From the NCBI RefSeq assembly GCF_023161665.1, contig NZ_JALNTW010000001.1, forward strand, positions 3,454-67,453: a DNA stretch of 64,000 bases, in the 5' to 3' direction. Position numbers and translations under genes: made by a program. The notes under the pieces are model-generated. The model had not been told where the DNA came from. It searched no databases and saw nothing but the letters and a program-made list of their open reading frames with translations. How positions within the stretch are numbered: position 1 is the stretch's first letter; every line of letters begins with the position of its first letter. Below are positions 8,801-16,971 of the stretch, piece by piece. Source of the stretch: Shewanella sp. 1CM18E. Its GTDB lineage: Bacteria > Pseudomonadota > Gammaproteobacteria > Enterobacterales > Shewanellaceae.

Positions 8801-9709
8801 ATGAAACAACATAAAATTCGCAAAGCAGTCATCCCGGTAGCAGGTTTAGGAACTCGCATGCTTCCTGCAACTAAAGCTATTCCAAAAGAGATGCTGCCAG
8901 TTATGGACAAGCCGCTGATTCAATATGTTGTAAAAGAAGCAATTGCTGCAGGGATTAAAGAAATTGTTTTAGTGACTCACGCCAGTAAAAACTCAGTCGA
9001 AAATCATTTCGACACAAGCTTTGAGTTAGAAACCCAACTCGAACGTCGTGTAAAGCGCCAACTCCTTGCTGAAGTACAAGGTATTTGCCCAGAAGATGTG
9101 ACAATTATCAGTGTGCGTCAATCTCAAGCTAAAGGCCTAGGTCACGCTATTTTATGCGCTAAAAGCATTATCGGCGATGCGCCATTTGCAGTGCTTTTAC
9201 CTGATGTATTGGTTGACTGTGCCGCTAGCGATCTCACTCAAGATAACTTAGCACATATGGTTAAACTGTATGATGAAACTGAGGTTGGCCAGATTATGGT
9301 TGAAGGTGTACCTCATGAAATGGTTAATCAATACGGTATTGCCGACATCAATGGCGAAGAATTACAACCAGGGCAATCCCTACCTTTAAGCCAGCTTGTA
9401 GAAAAACCAAGTATTGATTCAGCACCGTCAAACCTTGCCGTTGTCGGCCGCTATGTTTTACCAGCTGAAATTTGGGGTTACTTAGCGAAAACGCCAGCCG
9501 GTGCAGGCGATGAGATCCAGCTAACTGACGCAATTGCGATGCTAATGGAAAACCAAACAGTTAACGCTTACTACATGCAAGGCAAGAGTCATGATTGTGG
9601 TAATAAACTCGGTTATATGCAGGCGAATGTTGAGCATGCACTGCGTCATAACGAAATTGGTGAAGAATTTGCTGAGTACTTAAAAGCGATCGTTAAAACC
9701 CTTAACTAA
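8801..9709 (+). CDS. galU: UTP--glucose-1-phosphate uridylyltransferase
   Basis: This 302-aa enzyme makes UDP-glucose from UTP and glucose-1-phosphate, supplying galE, ugd and all the polysaccharide genes in this window. The nucleotidyltransferase signature [17 protein letters not shown] is at residues 15-31. The start at 8801 ([15 protein letters not shown]) is chosen because AGGA lies five bases upstream and it matches the usual GalU N-terminus. The upstream in-frame ATG at 8723 has no ribosome-binding site. galE follows 36 bases downstream, so the two form an operon ended by a hairpin at about 10837. Confidence 0.96.
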   Translation: MKQHKIRKAVIPVAGLGTRMLPATKAIPKEMLPVMDKPLIQYVVKEAIAAGIKEIVLVTHASKNSVENHFDTSFELETQLERRVKRQLLAEVQGICPEDVTIISVRQSQAKGLGHAILCAKSIIGDAPFAVLLPDVLVDCAASDLTQDNLAHMVKLYDETEVGQIMVEGVPHEMVNQYGIADINGEELQPGQSLPLSQLVEKPSIDSAPSNLAVVGRYVLPAEIWGYLAKTPAGAGDEIQLTDAIAMLMENQTVNAYYMQGKSHDCGNKLGYMQANVEHALRHNEIGEEFAEYLKAIVKTLN

Positions 9710-9745
9710 TTACTTTTAAACTCCAACAAATTACAGGATACCACT

Positions 9746-10768
9746 ATGACCATATTAGTAACCGGCGGCGCTGGCTATATTGGCACTCACACAGTTGTAG
9801 AGCTTCTTAACAACGGCAATGATGTTGTTATTCTCGATAACTTGAGTAACTCTTGCGTTACGGCGCTTGAGCGTGTTGAAAAAATAACTGGAAAATCAGT
9901 CACGTTTTATCAAGGTGATGTGCTAAATCGCGCTTTTTTACAAAAACTGTTCACTGACCACGATATCAAATCTGTTATTCATTTCGCAGGCTTAAAAGCC
10001 GTTGGTGAGTCAGTTGAGCAGCCATTGCGTTATTATGAAAATAACGTCACAGGAACAATCGTTCTATGTGAGGTGATGAGCGAGTTCAATGTTAAGAATT
10101 TAGTGTTTAGCTCATCGGCTACCGTTTACGGTGATCCTGCAAGCTTACCTATTACCGAAGATTTCCCAACAGGTGCAACTAACCCATATGGGCAATCTAA
10201 ACTAATGGTCGAGCACATTCTAAGCGATCTATACCACTCGGATAACAGTTGGAATATTGCACGTCTACGTTACTTTAACCCTGTTGGTGCCCATCACAGC
10301 GGCTTAATCGGTGAAGATCCAAATGATATTCCAAACAACTTAATGCCTTTTATCACCCAAGTTGCGGTAGGAAAAAGAGAGCAATTGAGTGTATTTGGTA
10401 GTGATTACGATACCGTTGATGGTACAGGTGTTAGAGATTATATCCATGTGGTAGATCTTGCCATCGGCCATTTAAGAGCACTTGATAAACTACAAACTCA
10501 ATGTGGTTTAGTCACCTATAATTTAGGTACCGGTCAAGGCTATAGTGTACTAGAAATGGTTAAGGCTTTTGAAAAAGCCAGCAACACCCAGATCAAGTAC
10601 CAATTGGTTGCCAGAAGACCCGGTGATATTGCAGCTTGTTACGCCAACCCTGATAAAGCTCAACAAGAGCTTGGCTGGCAAGCTAGCCATAACATTGACG
10701 ACATGGCGCAAAGTAGCTGGCACTGGCAGTCAAACAACCCTAACGGCTATAAAACTGACTGCGAATAA
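9746..10768 (+). CDS. galE: UDP-glucose 4-epimerase
   Basis: This 340-aa cytoplasmic SDR enzyme interconverts UDP-glucose and UDP-galactose. The NAD-binding motif [10 protein letters not shown] is at residues 6-15, the catalytic region holds [10 protein letters not shown], and YGQSK contributes the Tyr-x3-Lys pair. The length is normal for GalE. An ACAGGATACC ribosome-binding site precedes the ATG. It is co-transcribed with galU, and the pair provides sugar nucleotides for LPS, exopolysaccharide and O-antigen. Confidence 0.96.
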   Translation: MTILVTGGAGYIGTHTVVELLNNGNDVVILDNLSNSCVTALERVEKITGKSVTFYQGDVLNRAFLQKLFTDHDIKSVIHFAGLKAVGESVEQPLRYYENNVTGTIVLCEVMSEFNVKNLVFSSSATVYGDPASLPITEDFPTGATNPYGQSKLMVEHILSDLYHSDNSWNIARLRYFNPVGAHHSGLIGEDPNDIPNNLMPFITQVAVGKREQLSVFGSDYDTVDGTGVRDYIHVVDLAIGHLRALDKLQTQCGLVTYNLGTGQGYSVLEMVKAFEKASNTQIKYQLVARRPGDIAACYANPDKAQQELGWQASHNIDDMAQSSWHWQSNNPNGYKTDCE

Positions 10769-10836
10769 TTGTTTAATGTTTCGGCATTAACGCCTGGAAA
10801 CAGTTAAAGAATTATCGATATGACACATGGAGCGCT

Positions 10837-10871
10837 AGGGAGTTTAACTATACCCTCCCTTTCGTTCTTGT
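10837..10871 (+). terminator. intrinsic terminator after galUE
   Basis: The stem AGGGAG (10837..10842) pairs with CTCCCT (10855..10860), followed by TTCGTTCTTGTTT. It lies between galE and the ferredoxin gene. The stem is short but GC-rich. Confidence 0.55.
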
Positions 10872-10884
10872 TTAGAGGATTACA

Positions 10885-11376
10885 ATGAGCAGTATTAATC
10901 AAAGTAGAAGGCGTATTTTTAGTCGTAAAAAGACTCAAGCGATTCATCTACCATGGGTTGATCCTAACATTGAATTTACCGACCTTTGCACCCGCTGTAA
11001 TAAATGCATTGAAGCCTGTGAAACACAAATCCTTATCAAGGGTGATGGCGGTTTCCCTGAAGTAGACTTTTCAATTGATGAGTGCACTTTTTGCCAAAAA
11101 TGTATCCAAGTCTGCGAAGAACCACTTTTCGATCTTACTATCTTGCAAGCATGGAACGTTAAAGCCAAAATATTAGATACATGCATGGCACATCAAGGTA
11201 TTTGGTGCCAAAGCTGCAAAGATGCCTGTGATAGCCGAGCAATCAGTTTTACTCTTGCAATAGGCCAAGCCCCGCAACCCAATATTGATATTGAAGCTTG
11301 CACTGGCTGCGGAGCCTGCGTATTCCCTTGCCCTAGTAATGCGATTCGTATTCAAGAAATCGAACCCTGCTCATAA
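10885..11376 (+). CDS. napF: NapF-type 4Fe-4S ferredoxin
   Basis: This 163-aa iron-sulfur protein carries cysteine clusters in the NapF pattern: CTRCNKCIEAC (about residue 33), CTFCQKCIQVC (about 70), a CQSCKDAC segment (about 110) and CTGCGACVFPCP (about 139). NapF proteins are cytoplasmic partners of the periplasmic nitrate reductase NapA and are thought to help its maturation. Here the gene is not beside other nap genes, an orphan position. AGAGGAT precedes the ATG. A generic polyferredoxin role is the alternative. Confidence 0.82.
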   Translation: MSSINQSRRRIFSRKKTQAIHLPWVDPNIEFTDLCTRCNKCIEACETQILIKGDGGFPEVDFSIDECTFCQKCIQVCEEPLFDLTILQAWNVKAKILDTCMAHQGIWCQSCKDACDSRAISFTLAIGQAPQPNIDIEACTGCGACVFPCPSNAIRIQEIEPCS

Positions 11377-11555
11377 TCAGCCGTAATCTAGACCTTAAAT
11401 TAACTCTAAATATTTAATTGCTTAGGCAACATCATTCGTTTTTCATCACACCTACACGCGCCAAAATTATGGCAACCAGCGCCAATTTAAAGTGGTTTTG
11501 TTCTGTAGAAAATAGAGGTAACATCTATGCAACTTAGTCTGGTTAAGGCAGAAAG

Positions 11556-11981
11556 ATGTTTAGAAAAAAAAGAAGCGGCGGACTTACCTTTATTGCGCAA
11601 AGCTCTACATTTACCGGTGATACAGAATTTACTGCAGAGGCGCTTATCGCAGGCACTTTAAAGGGTAATGTTTCCTCTAGCCACAATATAACCATAGAGC
11701 AAGATGGACTTATTGAAGGCAAGCTCCACTGTGTTGAGCTGAGAGTCTCAGGGACTTTTAAAGGGAAACTTAACTGTGAAAAGCTCAATATAACGAGTAC
11801 AGGTCTAGTTGATGGCGAAGTGAACTGCCAATCAATGGAGATATTTGAAGGCGGTCAATTCATCGGTATGCGAGTCAGAGACGAAATTGCATTTTTGCCC
11901 TCAAACAAAGAAAACAAGCCGGAAATAAAGCAATCAATTAGCAATGAGAAAATTGAAGATGCAGAATTGACCGCAAGCTAA
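11556..11981 (+). CDS. bactofilin family cytoskeletal protein
   Basis: This 141-aa protein has a central bactofilin (DUF583/CcmA-like) beta-helical domain at about residues 15-105. It shows the typical repeating short hydrophobic strands with glycines (for example GTLKGNVSS, GLIEGKLH, GTFKGKL, GLVDGEV). A basic N-terminus (MFRKKRSGG) could contact the membrane. Bactofilins polymerise without nucleotide and organise cell shape, polarity or surface structures. The gene stands alone between the ferredoxin and a converging DUF2982 gene. AAGGCAG precedes the ATG by five bases. Confidence 0.9.
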   Translation: MFRKKRSGGLTFIAQSSTFTGDTEFTAEALIAGTLKGNVSSSHNITIEQDGLIEGKLHCVELRVSGTFKGKLNCEKLNITSTGLVDGEVNCQSMEIFEGGQFIGMRVRDEIAFLPSNKENKPEIKQSISNEKIEDAELTAS

Positions 11982-12001
11982 CTCTATCCCCAAAACCATT
12001 T

Positions 12002-12034
12002 GCATAATAGCCTTCTTTAAATAGGCTATTATGC
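12002..12034. terminator. long hairpin between converging bactofilin and DUF2982 genes
   Basis: A perfect 12-bp inverted repeat, GCATAATAGCCT (12002..12013) with AGGCTATTATGC (12023..12034), has a 9-base loop. It is centred between two converging genes and probably terminates both transcripts, although neither strand has a clear T tract. Confidence 0.55.
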
Positions 12035-12058
12035 TCACCAAACTATTTGCCCCAAAGG

Positions 12059-12733
12059 CTAAGCTCCTACCACAGCAGCTTGTTTAGATTTATTCATCAG
12101 CGCAATAAATTCATTAACCGGCCTATCTAATGCGTCTGTTGAAATATACAGATGATAACCGAGATGGTTGCCCAATAATTTACTACGATGGCCAAACATC
12201 GCTAACACGCCTTTAAAGCGATCATTGTCTTCAATAAAAGGCGTAAATTCAGCGCTCATTTGATTTTCAAGCACAGATAAATCTTCATCTTGTGTCGATG
12301 CAGTCATTAATAATGGACGCTGTTCTGTAAGCAGGCCAGCAGCAAGTCTCAGCGATATCGTTTCTAAAACTGGACTCATCTGTTTAATCTTTACACCAAT
12401 ATAGGGCAAAGACACAGTATCAATTCCTTGAGTAACACGTGGCTGATCCATGCGTTGCACATTATCCCATGAAACACTGACTTGACCACGTCGATGAAAA
12501 TAGGTGAAGCCTTCGCTTGAAAGCTTTAGTGATACTTCAGGCTCCGCAAGCTTAAAAAAACCTAACACCAAAGCGATTATTCCTAAAGCAAAACAAATAA
12601 TCCCAGGGGCAAAGAATTCACTTCCCAATAAAAAAAGACTCATACCGCAAACCACACCTATACTGCCAAAAACACTAAAGGTGAGTCCGTTTCGTTTAAT
12701 TACAGGTTTAATCAAAATCTCATTATCTTTCAA
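12059..12733 (-). CDS. DUF2982-type membrane protein of unknown function
   Basis: This 224-aa protein has two N-terminal membrane segments (about residues 17-37 and 41-62) followed by a soluble part of about 160 residues. The soluble part begins with a PH-like stretch (VSLKLSSEGFTYFHRRGQVS then SWDNVQRM). The overall layout matches the DUF2982 family known from Shewanella and relatives, which has no defined function. It converges with the bactofilin gene and lies 49 bases downstream of elyC on the same strand, so they may be co-transcribed. An envelope role is a guess from the membrane anchor and the neighbour. Confidence 0.75.
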   Translation of the reverse strand: MKDNEILIKPVIKRNGLTFSVFGSIGVVCGMSLFLLGSEFFAPGIICFALGIIALVLGFFKLAEPEVSLKLSSEGFTYFHRRGQVSVSWDNVQRMDQPRVTQGIDTVSLPYIGVKIKQMSPVLETISLRLAAGLLTEQRPLLMTASTQDEDLSVLENQMSAEFTPFIEDNDRFKGVLAMFGHRSKLLGNHLGYHLYISTDALDRPVNEFIALMNKSKQAAVVGA

Positions 12734-12782
12734 TGTTCTGCACTCTACTTGTTGAGATTAAATCTTTAATTCACCGAATCTA

Positions 12783-13580
12783 TCAAAATGACGACATTGC
12801 GCTCTCATCATTATTAACATTATTGCTCGCTTCCGTAGCAGTTCTACCTTGATGTTTAATCTTAAACCAAGCTAAGCCTAAATACTCATGAATTGCCCGC
12901 TGTGAATTTAATAAACTCATGGCATCAAAGCGCCACCAATATGTCTGTCGTTGTGCAAAATCAGTCGGCGCAGCTGAGACATTTAGATCTGCATTTTCAA
13001 AAATAGCCATGGCTCTTGGCATATGGCTCGCTGACGTCACCAATCTAAAAGGCGCATCTGCTACCTCCCAGCGCATAAACTGCGCTTCCTCAATGGTGTC
13101 TTTAGCGAGAGGAAACTTGATGATCACGCTTGGGTCTACACCTAGCTCAACAGCAGCATCAAACATAACATCGGCGTGGGAGCGGGTTGCAAGCCCACCA
13201 CTCCAACCACTAACGACCAATTTACAATCTTGTCCTAACGACAGTTGTCTAAGCCCTTCAGTAAGCCGCGCTAATGCGGTTGTTGAGAGTTGCTGAACCG
13301 CAGTTAAACTTGGGTTTTCATCATGACCGCTACCTAAAACCATCACCAGACAACCTTGTTCTATAGGTGAATTGTTCACGACATAACTGTTTTCAAGTGG
13401 TTTCAACAGTGCATTACTGCCCCAACCACTGCTTAATATGATTAAAAGACTAGCAGCTATAAATAATAACAAGCGACTACGCTGACGATTGCGGATAACA
13501 ATAAAAGCCAATAGTAAAATAAATAATACTAACGGTATTGGCATAAATAGCTGAGAAACAATTTTTTTTAACCAGAACAT
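12783..13580 (-). CDS. elyC: ElyC/SanA/YdcF-type envelope biogenesis factor (DUF218)
   Basis: This 265-aa inner-membrane protein has two N-terminal hydrophobic segments (about 10-28 and 36-52) and a periplasmic DUF218 domain. Family motifs are visible: a GSGHDENP segment after CLVMVL, LTEGLRQL, VSGWSGG, LAKDTIEEAQFM and LVTSASHMPRAM. The order and N-terminus match E. coli ElyC (YcbC), which is needed for peptidoglycan assembly at low temperature and affects use of the undecaprenyl lipid carrier. That carrier is also used by the Wzy-type polysaccharides encoded further along. The length is normal. Confidence 0.85.
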   Translation of the reverse strand: MFWLKKIVSQLFMPIPLVLFILLLAFIVIRNRQRSRLLLFIAASLLIILSSGWGSNALLKPLENSYVVNNSPIEQGCLVMVLGSGHDENPSLTAVQQLSTTALARLTEGLRQLSLGQDCKLVVSGWSGGLATRSHADVMFDAAVELGVDPSVIIKFPLAKDTIEEAQFMRWEVADAPFRLVTSASHMPRAMAIFENADLNVSAAPTDFAQRQTYWWRFDAMSLLNSQRAIHEYLGLAWFKIKHQGRTATEASNNVNNDESAMSSF

Positions 13581-13681
13581 AAAAGTGGAAGCCCAAAGCG
13601 ATAAATATCAAAGCAAGTGTAGCATGCAATGATATCTGTAATTCGCTGCTTTATCTCGATAAAGGCTTAATGTGAAAGGTT

Positions 13682-14578
13682 TCAGCTTTGCCAAAGCCAA
13701 GCAGCGCCACGAACACCGGAAGAACCACCATACATATTTTGTACAACAGGTGTACGGCACTCACCACCAACAACATATTTAGGCAGAGCTTTTGGCAAAA
13801 GCTGATATAGCTCATCGATATTAGAGATCCCCCCCCCAAGAACTATCATATCTGGATCGAGAATATTAATAACATGAGCTAAAGAACGCGCCAGTCGGTC
13901 GATATAGCGCTCAAATACTAATCTTGCTAGCTTTTCACCTGCGTCGATTTTTAGCGAAAGCTCCATACCACTCTCAGCCTGACCACCAGCAAGTTTGTAG
14001 TCACGAACTAACCCAGTACCTGACACGAAGGTTTCAATACAATCATTATTGCCGCAAAAACATTGAGTTGAGTTTAGTTCACTCGAATCCATCCAAGGTA
14101 GTGGATTATGGCCCCATTCACCTGCAATACGATTTTGACCACCATGTACTTTGCCGTTAATAGCAATCCCAGCGCCGCAGCCAGTACCGAGGATCACACC
14201 AAATACAATAAACTCGCCTGCAGCAGCACCATCAATTGCCTCTGATACTGCAAAACAATTAGCATCATTAGCGACCTTAACTTCACGACTTAGTCGCCTG
14301 CCTAGATCGATATCAAGTGGGTGACCGTTAATCCAAGTCGAATTAGCATTTTTAACCAAACCAGAAAAAGGTGAAACAACGCCTGGAATGCCTATGCCAA
14401 CAGTGCCTTTTTGATTAAGTGTTGACTCAGCTTCAAAGACTAACGCCTCAATAACGTCAAGGGTTGCAACATACTCTTTAGGAGTTGCGACACGCTTACG
14501 AAAGAGCTCTTCGCCCTGCTCGTTAAGAGCAACCACTTCAGTTTTGGTTCCACCAAGATCAACACCAATCCTTAACAT
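13682..14578 (-). CDS. mak: ROK-family manno(fructo)kinase
   Basis: This 298-aa sugar kinase phosphorylates fructose or mannose with ATP. The ROK features are present: the ATP-binding start RIGVDLGGTKTEV (3-15), the AGEWGHNPLPWMD segment, and a zinc-binding CFCGNNDCIETF cluster where ROK proteins have CxCGxxGCxE. The whole sequence follows E. coli Mak closely (VKNANSTWINGHP, VANDANC, GTGCGAG, SSGVRGAAWLW). The last GGG of the LGGGISN motif lies in a nine-base G tract (see separate entry). AAGGA precedes the ATG. It is monocistronic as far as I can see. Confidence 0.92.
   Translation of the reverse strand: MLRIGVDLGGTKTEVVALNEQGEELFRKRVATPKEYVATLDVIEALVFEAESTLNQKGTVGIGIPGVVSPFSGLVKNANSTWINGHPLDIDLGRRLSREVKVANDANCFAVSEAIDGAAAGEFIVFGVILGTGCGAGIAINGKVHGGQNRIAGEWGHNPLPWMDSSELNSTQCFCGNNDCIETFVSGTGLVRDYKLAGGQAESGMELSLKIDAGEKLARLVFERYIDRLARSLAHVINILDPDMIVLGGGISNIDELYQLLPKALPKYVVGGECRTPVVQNMYGGSSGVRGAAWLWQS
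13829..13837 (-). repeat. nine-base homopolymer (G9 on the coding strand) inside mak
   Basis: Nine consecutive C on the plus strand encode Gly-Gly-Gly in the conserved LGGGISN motif of the kinase. The frame is intact at nine. Loss or gain of one base would truncate the protein near its C-terminal third. Confidence 0.9.
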
Positions 14579-14748
14579 TGTCTCATCCTTAAGTGTTACT
14601 CAACATCAAGTAAGCCTTTAGTTTTAAACTGATTTATCATTACTTGTGACTATACATCGATATACTTATGCATTCAGCAATCAAAGATATTAGCCTGATG
14701 AAGCGGTTGACTATGATAAAAATGACACTTATCAGCCATAAATCTCAC

Positions 14749-15549
14749 TTAATCACAAGCCTGCCAATGCGGGGCGTAAGCAATAAAATACGGATTTAAT
14801 ATATCTTCTTTTTGGTTGTAATCAAGGCGCTTTCCGGTATCAAATTGTACAACTTTACCACCAGCACTTTCTAAAACAGCTTGCGCAGCTGCAGTATCCC
14901 ATTCACTCGTTAACCCTAAGCGTGGATAAATGTCAGCTTCTCCCTCAGCTAACAAACAAAACTTAAGCGAACTCCCCACACTTTTCATTTGGTGTTCACC
15001 AGTATCTTGTAAATACGCCTCTAACCCCGGGCTAATATGCGAACGGCTGCCGACAATTCGCGGCGCTCCGTCATAATCACTGTTAGCACTACAAAGCTGT
15101 TGCTTAGTTCCAGCGTGCTCAACCCAAGCTCCGCGTGCTATTGCCCCATAAAAACATTTATCCAGAACAGGCGCGTATACAACACCCGCAACGGCTCTAT
15201 CTCCAACAATGAAAGCGATATTTACGGTAAACTCACCATTACGCTTAATAAACTCTTTGGTACCATCAAGAGGATCTATCAGCCAATATGCAGGCCAGTG
15301 CTGTCTTTCATTCCAGTCAATATCTGTCGACTCTTCAGACATAACAGGAATATCAGGGGTTAGCAGCTTTAATCGTTTAACTATCACTTCATGACTCGCA
15401 AGATCTGCTGCTGTAACAGGGCTAGCATCATCTTTAGTTTCAACGCCAAATTCATCACTGGCATAAACAGTCATAATCTGCTCACCAGCTTCTAGTGCAA
15501 TAGCAACTGCGGACTCTAACCATTCTTGTTTAAACATAGGAGTAGTCAT
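14749..15549 (-). CDS. cysQ: 3'(2'),5'-bisphosphate nucleotidase CysQ
   Basis: This 266-aa magnesium-dependent phosphatase of the inositol monophosphatase superfamily removes the 3'-phosphate from PAP/PAPS during sulfate assimilation. The metal-binding motif DPLDGTKEF is at about residues 92-100, with an upstream acidic MSEES segment (about 71-75) and the C-terminal WDTAAAQAVLESAGG. The length is normal. GAGAG precedes the ATG at 15549, and an in-frame Met four codons later is a less likely start. No neighbouring sulfur genes are present. Confidence 0.93.
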   Translation of the reverse strand: MTTPMFKQEWLESAVAIALEAGEQIMTVYASDEFGVETKDDASPVTAADLASHEVIVKRLKLLTPDIPVMSEESTDIDWNERQHWPAYWLIDPLDGTKEFIKRNGEFTVNIAFIVGDRAVAGVVYAPVLDKCFYGAIARGAWVEHAGTKQQLCSANSDYDGAPRIVGSRSHISPGLEAYLQDTGEHQMKSVGSSLKFCLLAEGEADIYPRLGLTSEWDTAAAQAVLESAGGKVVQFDTGKRLDYNQKEDILNPYFIAYAPHWQACD

Positions 15550-15788
15550 TAAAGCTCTCTTTAATATTTATTAGTCATCCACTCTATTATGCCAGTAGTT
15601 AACAGTTAAAATTAATAACCAATTGTTCATTCAATGACTAAAAAAAACTAAGCTTAATCAATCGTAAACATCTAATATTTAAACAGCAGCCTAAATCTAT
15701 CTTTTAATATTCAGGAGGAGTATTAAACAATAAATGCCAGTGTTTAACTAAGGGGTTCCACAACAGTTATTAAGTTAGCAACAGCTTG

Positions 15789-16796
15789 CTAGTTTTGTTT
15801 TTGGTAAACACGCACATAATCAACCAACAACGTTTGAGGAAATGCCTCCAGATCAACTCCTTTATCATTGGCATTTTCAACCCAATCACCGCCAACGGCT
15901 AAATTTAGCAGTAAATGAAATCGTTTATTAAAAGGCGCATCTTGCTTGGCTAAGACATGCTGCTCTTTTATGATGGTTTGCGTAAACCAAGTCTTTGAGG
16001 TTTGAGTGGCATAATGAATGCCATCAACGTACCAGCGGATCTCATCAGGTTCCCACTCCAATGCGTATAGATGAAAACCTGCTGCGGGACTTTGCCCATT
16101 AGGCAGCTGAAATGATTGGCCAGAGTAGACATTATTCGGCCAAGGCTGACCATAATGCAGTGTTCCGTGTATTCGTGTTTCAAGCTCACCTTTCAAGGCT
16201 CCTGCTCTATCTGAAGCCGTACCTAAGTTAATCGCTTCTACAATGTCTATTTCACCGGAACCAGACCATTCCCCATAATGCCAATCAGTGGGTAACATCC
16301 ACACAGCTCCCCAAGTTCCCTGACCTTTAGGAAATTTCGCCCGAACCTCAAACCGACCATACGACCAATCACCTTTATATACCGTGCGCATTCGAGCAGA
16401 GGTAAAGGGTTTACTGACAGAAACATCACTGCGTTGATAAAGCAAATGATCATCTTTCAGAACTGGTCCAGTAAATGACTCTAGCCGCGCTACAATATGC
16501 AAGTGTCCATTATTAACGAAGGCATTTTCAGCGCGATCTGTATAGCATTGGCGCTCATTATTACCACCGCCATAGCAGTTATACTCAAAGCTCCATTTAG
16601 TAAGGTCGATGTGTTTGCCATTAAACTCATCTTGCCAAACCAGTTGCCAATCACTATCCATTGCAGAAACGTTAGTTTCATTTACAAGAGCCGCAGAGTT
16701 ATTATGGAAAGCAGCAAAAGCATATCCAAGTACAGCAATGAAAAATAGCCACAAAAAATAGCGTAAATAAACTCTGATACTTAGCCTCTGTCTCAT
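15789..16796 (-). CDS. GH16 endo-beta-1,3-glucanase (laminarinase-like)
   Basis: This 335-aa secreted or membrane-anchored glycoside hydrolase has one N-terminal hydrophobic segment (about residues 10-29), then a GH16 beta-jellyroll. The catalytic signature GEIDIVEAIN, with nucleophile and acid/base Glu in E-x-D-x-x-E, is near residue 180. Other GH16 features are WQDEFNG at about residue 54 and GTWGAVWMLP. GH16 enzymes with this motif and a GH3 partner typically degrade laminarin. It lies 175 bases downstream of the GH3 gene on the same strand, so the pair would give endo cleavage followed by glucose release. Lichenase activity is the alternative. Confidence 0.88.
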   Translation of the reverse strand: MRQRLSIRVYLRYFLWLFFIAVLGYAFAAFHNNSAALVNETNVSAMDSDWQLVWQDEFNGKHIDLTKWSFEYNCYGGGNNERQCYTDRAENAFVNNGHLHIVARLESFTGPVLKDDHLLYQRSDVSVSKPFTSARMRTVYKGDWSYGRFEVRAKFPKGQGTWGAVWMLPTDWHYGEWSGSGEIDIVEAINLGTASDRAGALKGELETRIHGTLHYGQPWPNNVYSGQSFQLPNGQSPAAGFHLYALEWEPDEIRWYVDGIHYATQTSKTWFTQTIIKEQHVLAKQDAPFNKRFHLLLNLAVGGDWVENANDKGVDLEAFPQTLLVDYVRVYQKQN

Positions 16797-16971
16797 GCAA
16801 AATTAAGAATAAACTTTCATTGTCAGACTTATACAAACACACCTTTATAAAAAGAGCTGTATCAATGCCACTTTATAAATGAAACAGTATAAGCATGACT
16901 AGTGTTCTCCGCCCCATCAAAACAACTCTAAGTGCGAAGTCTAAGTGCGAAATAGAAACACTAAGTAGAAC

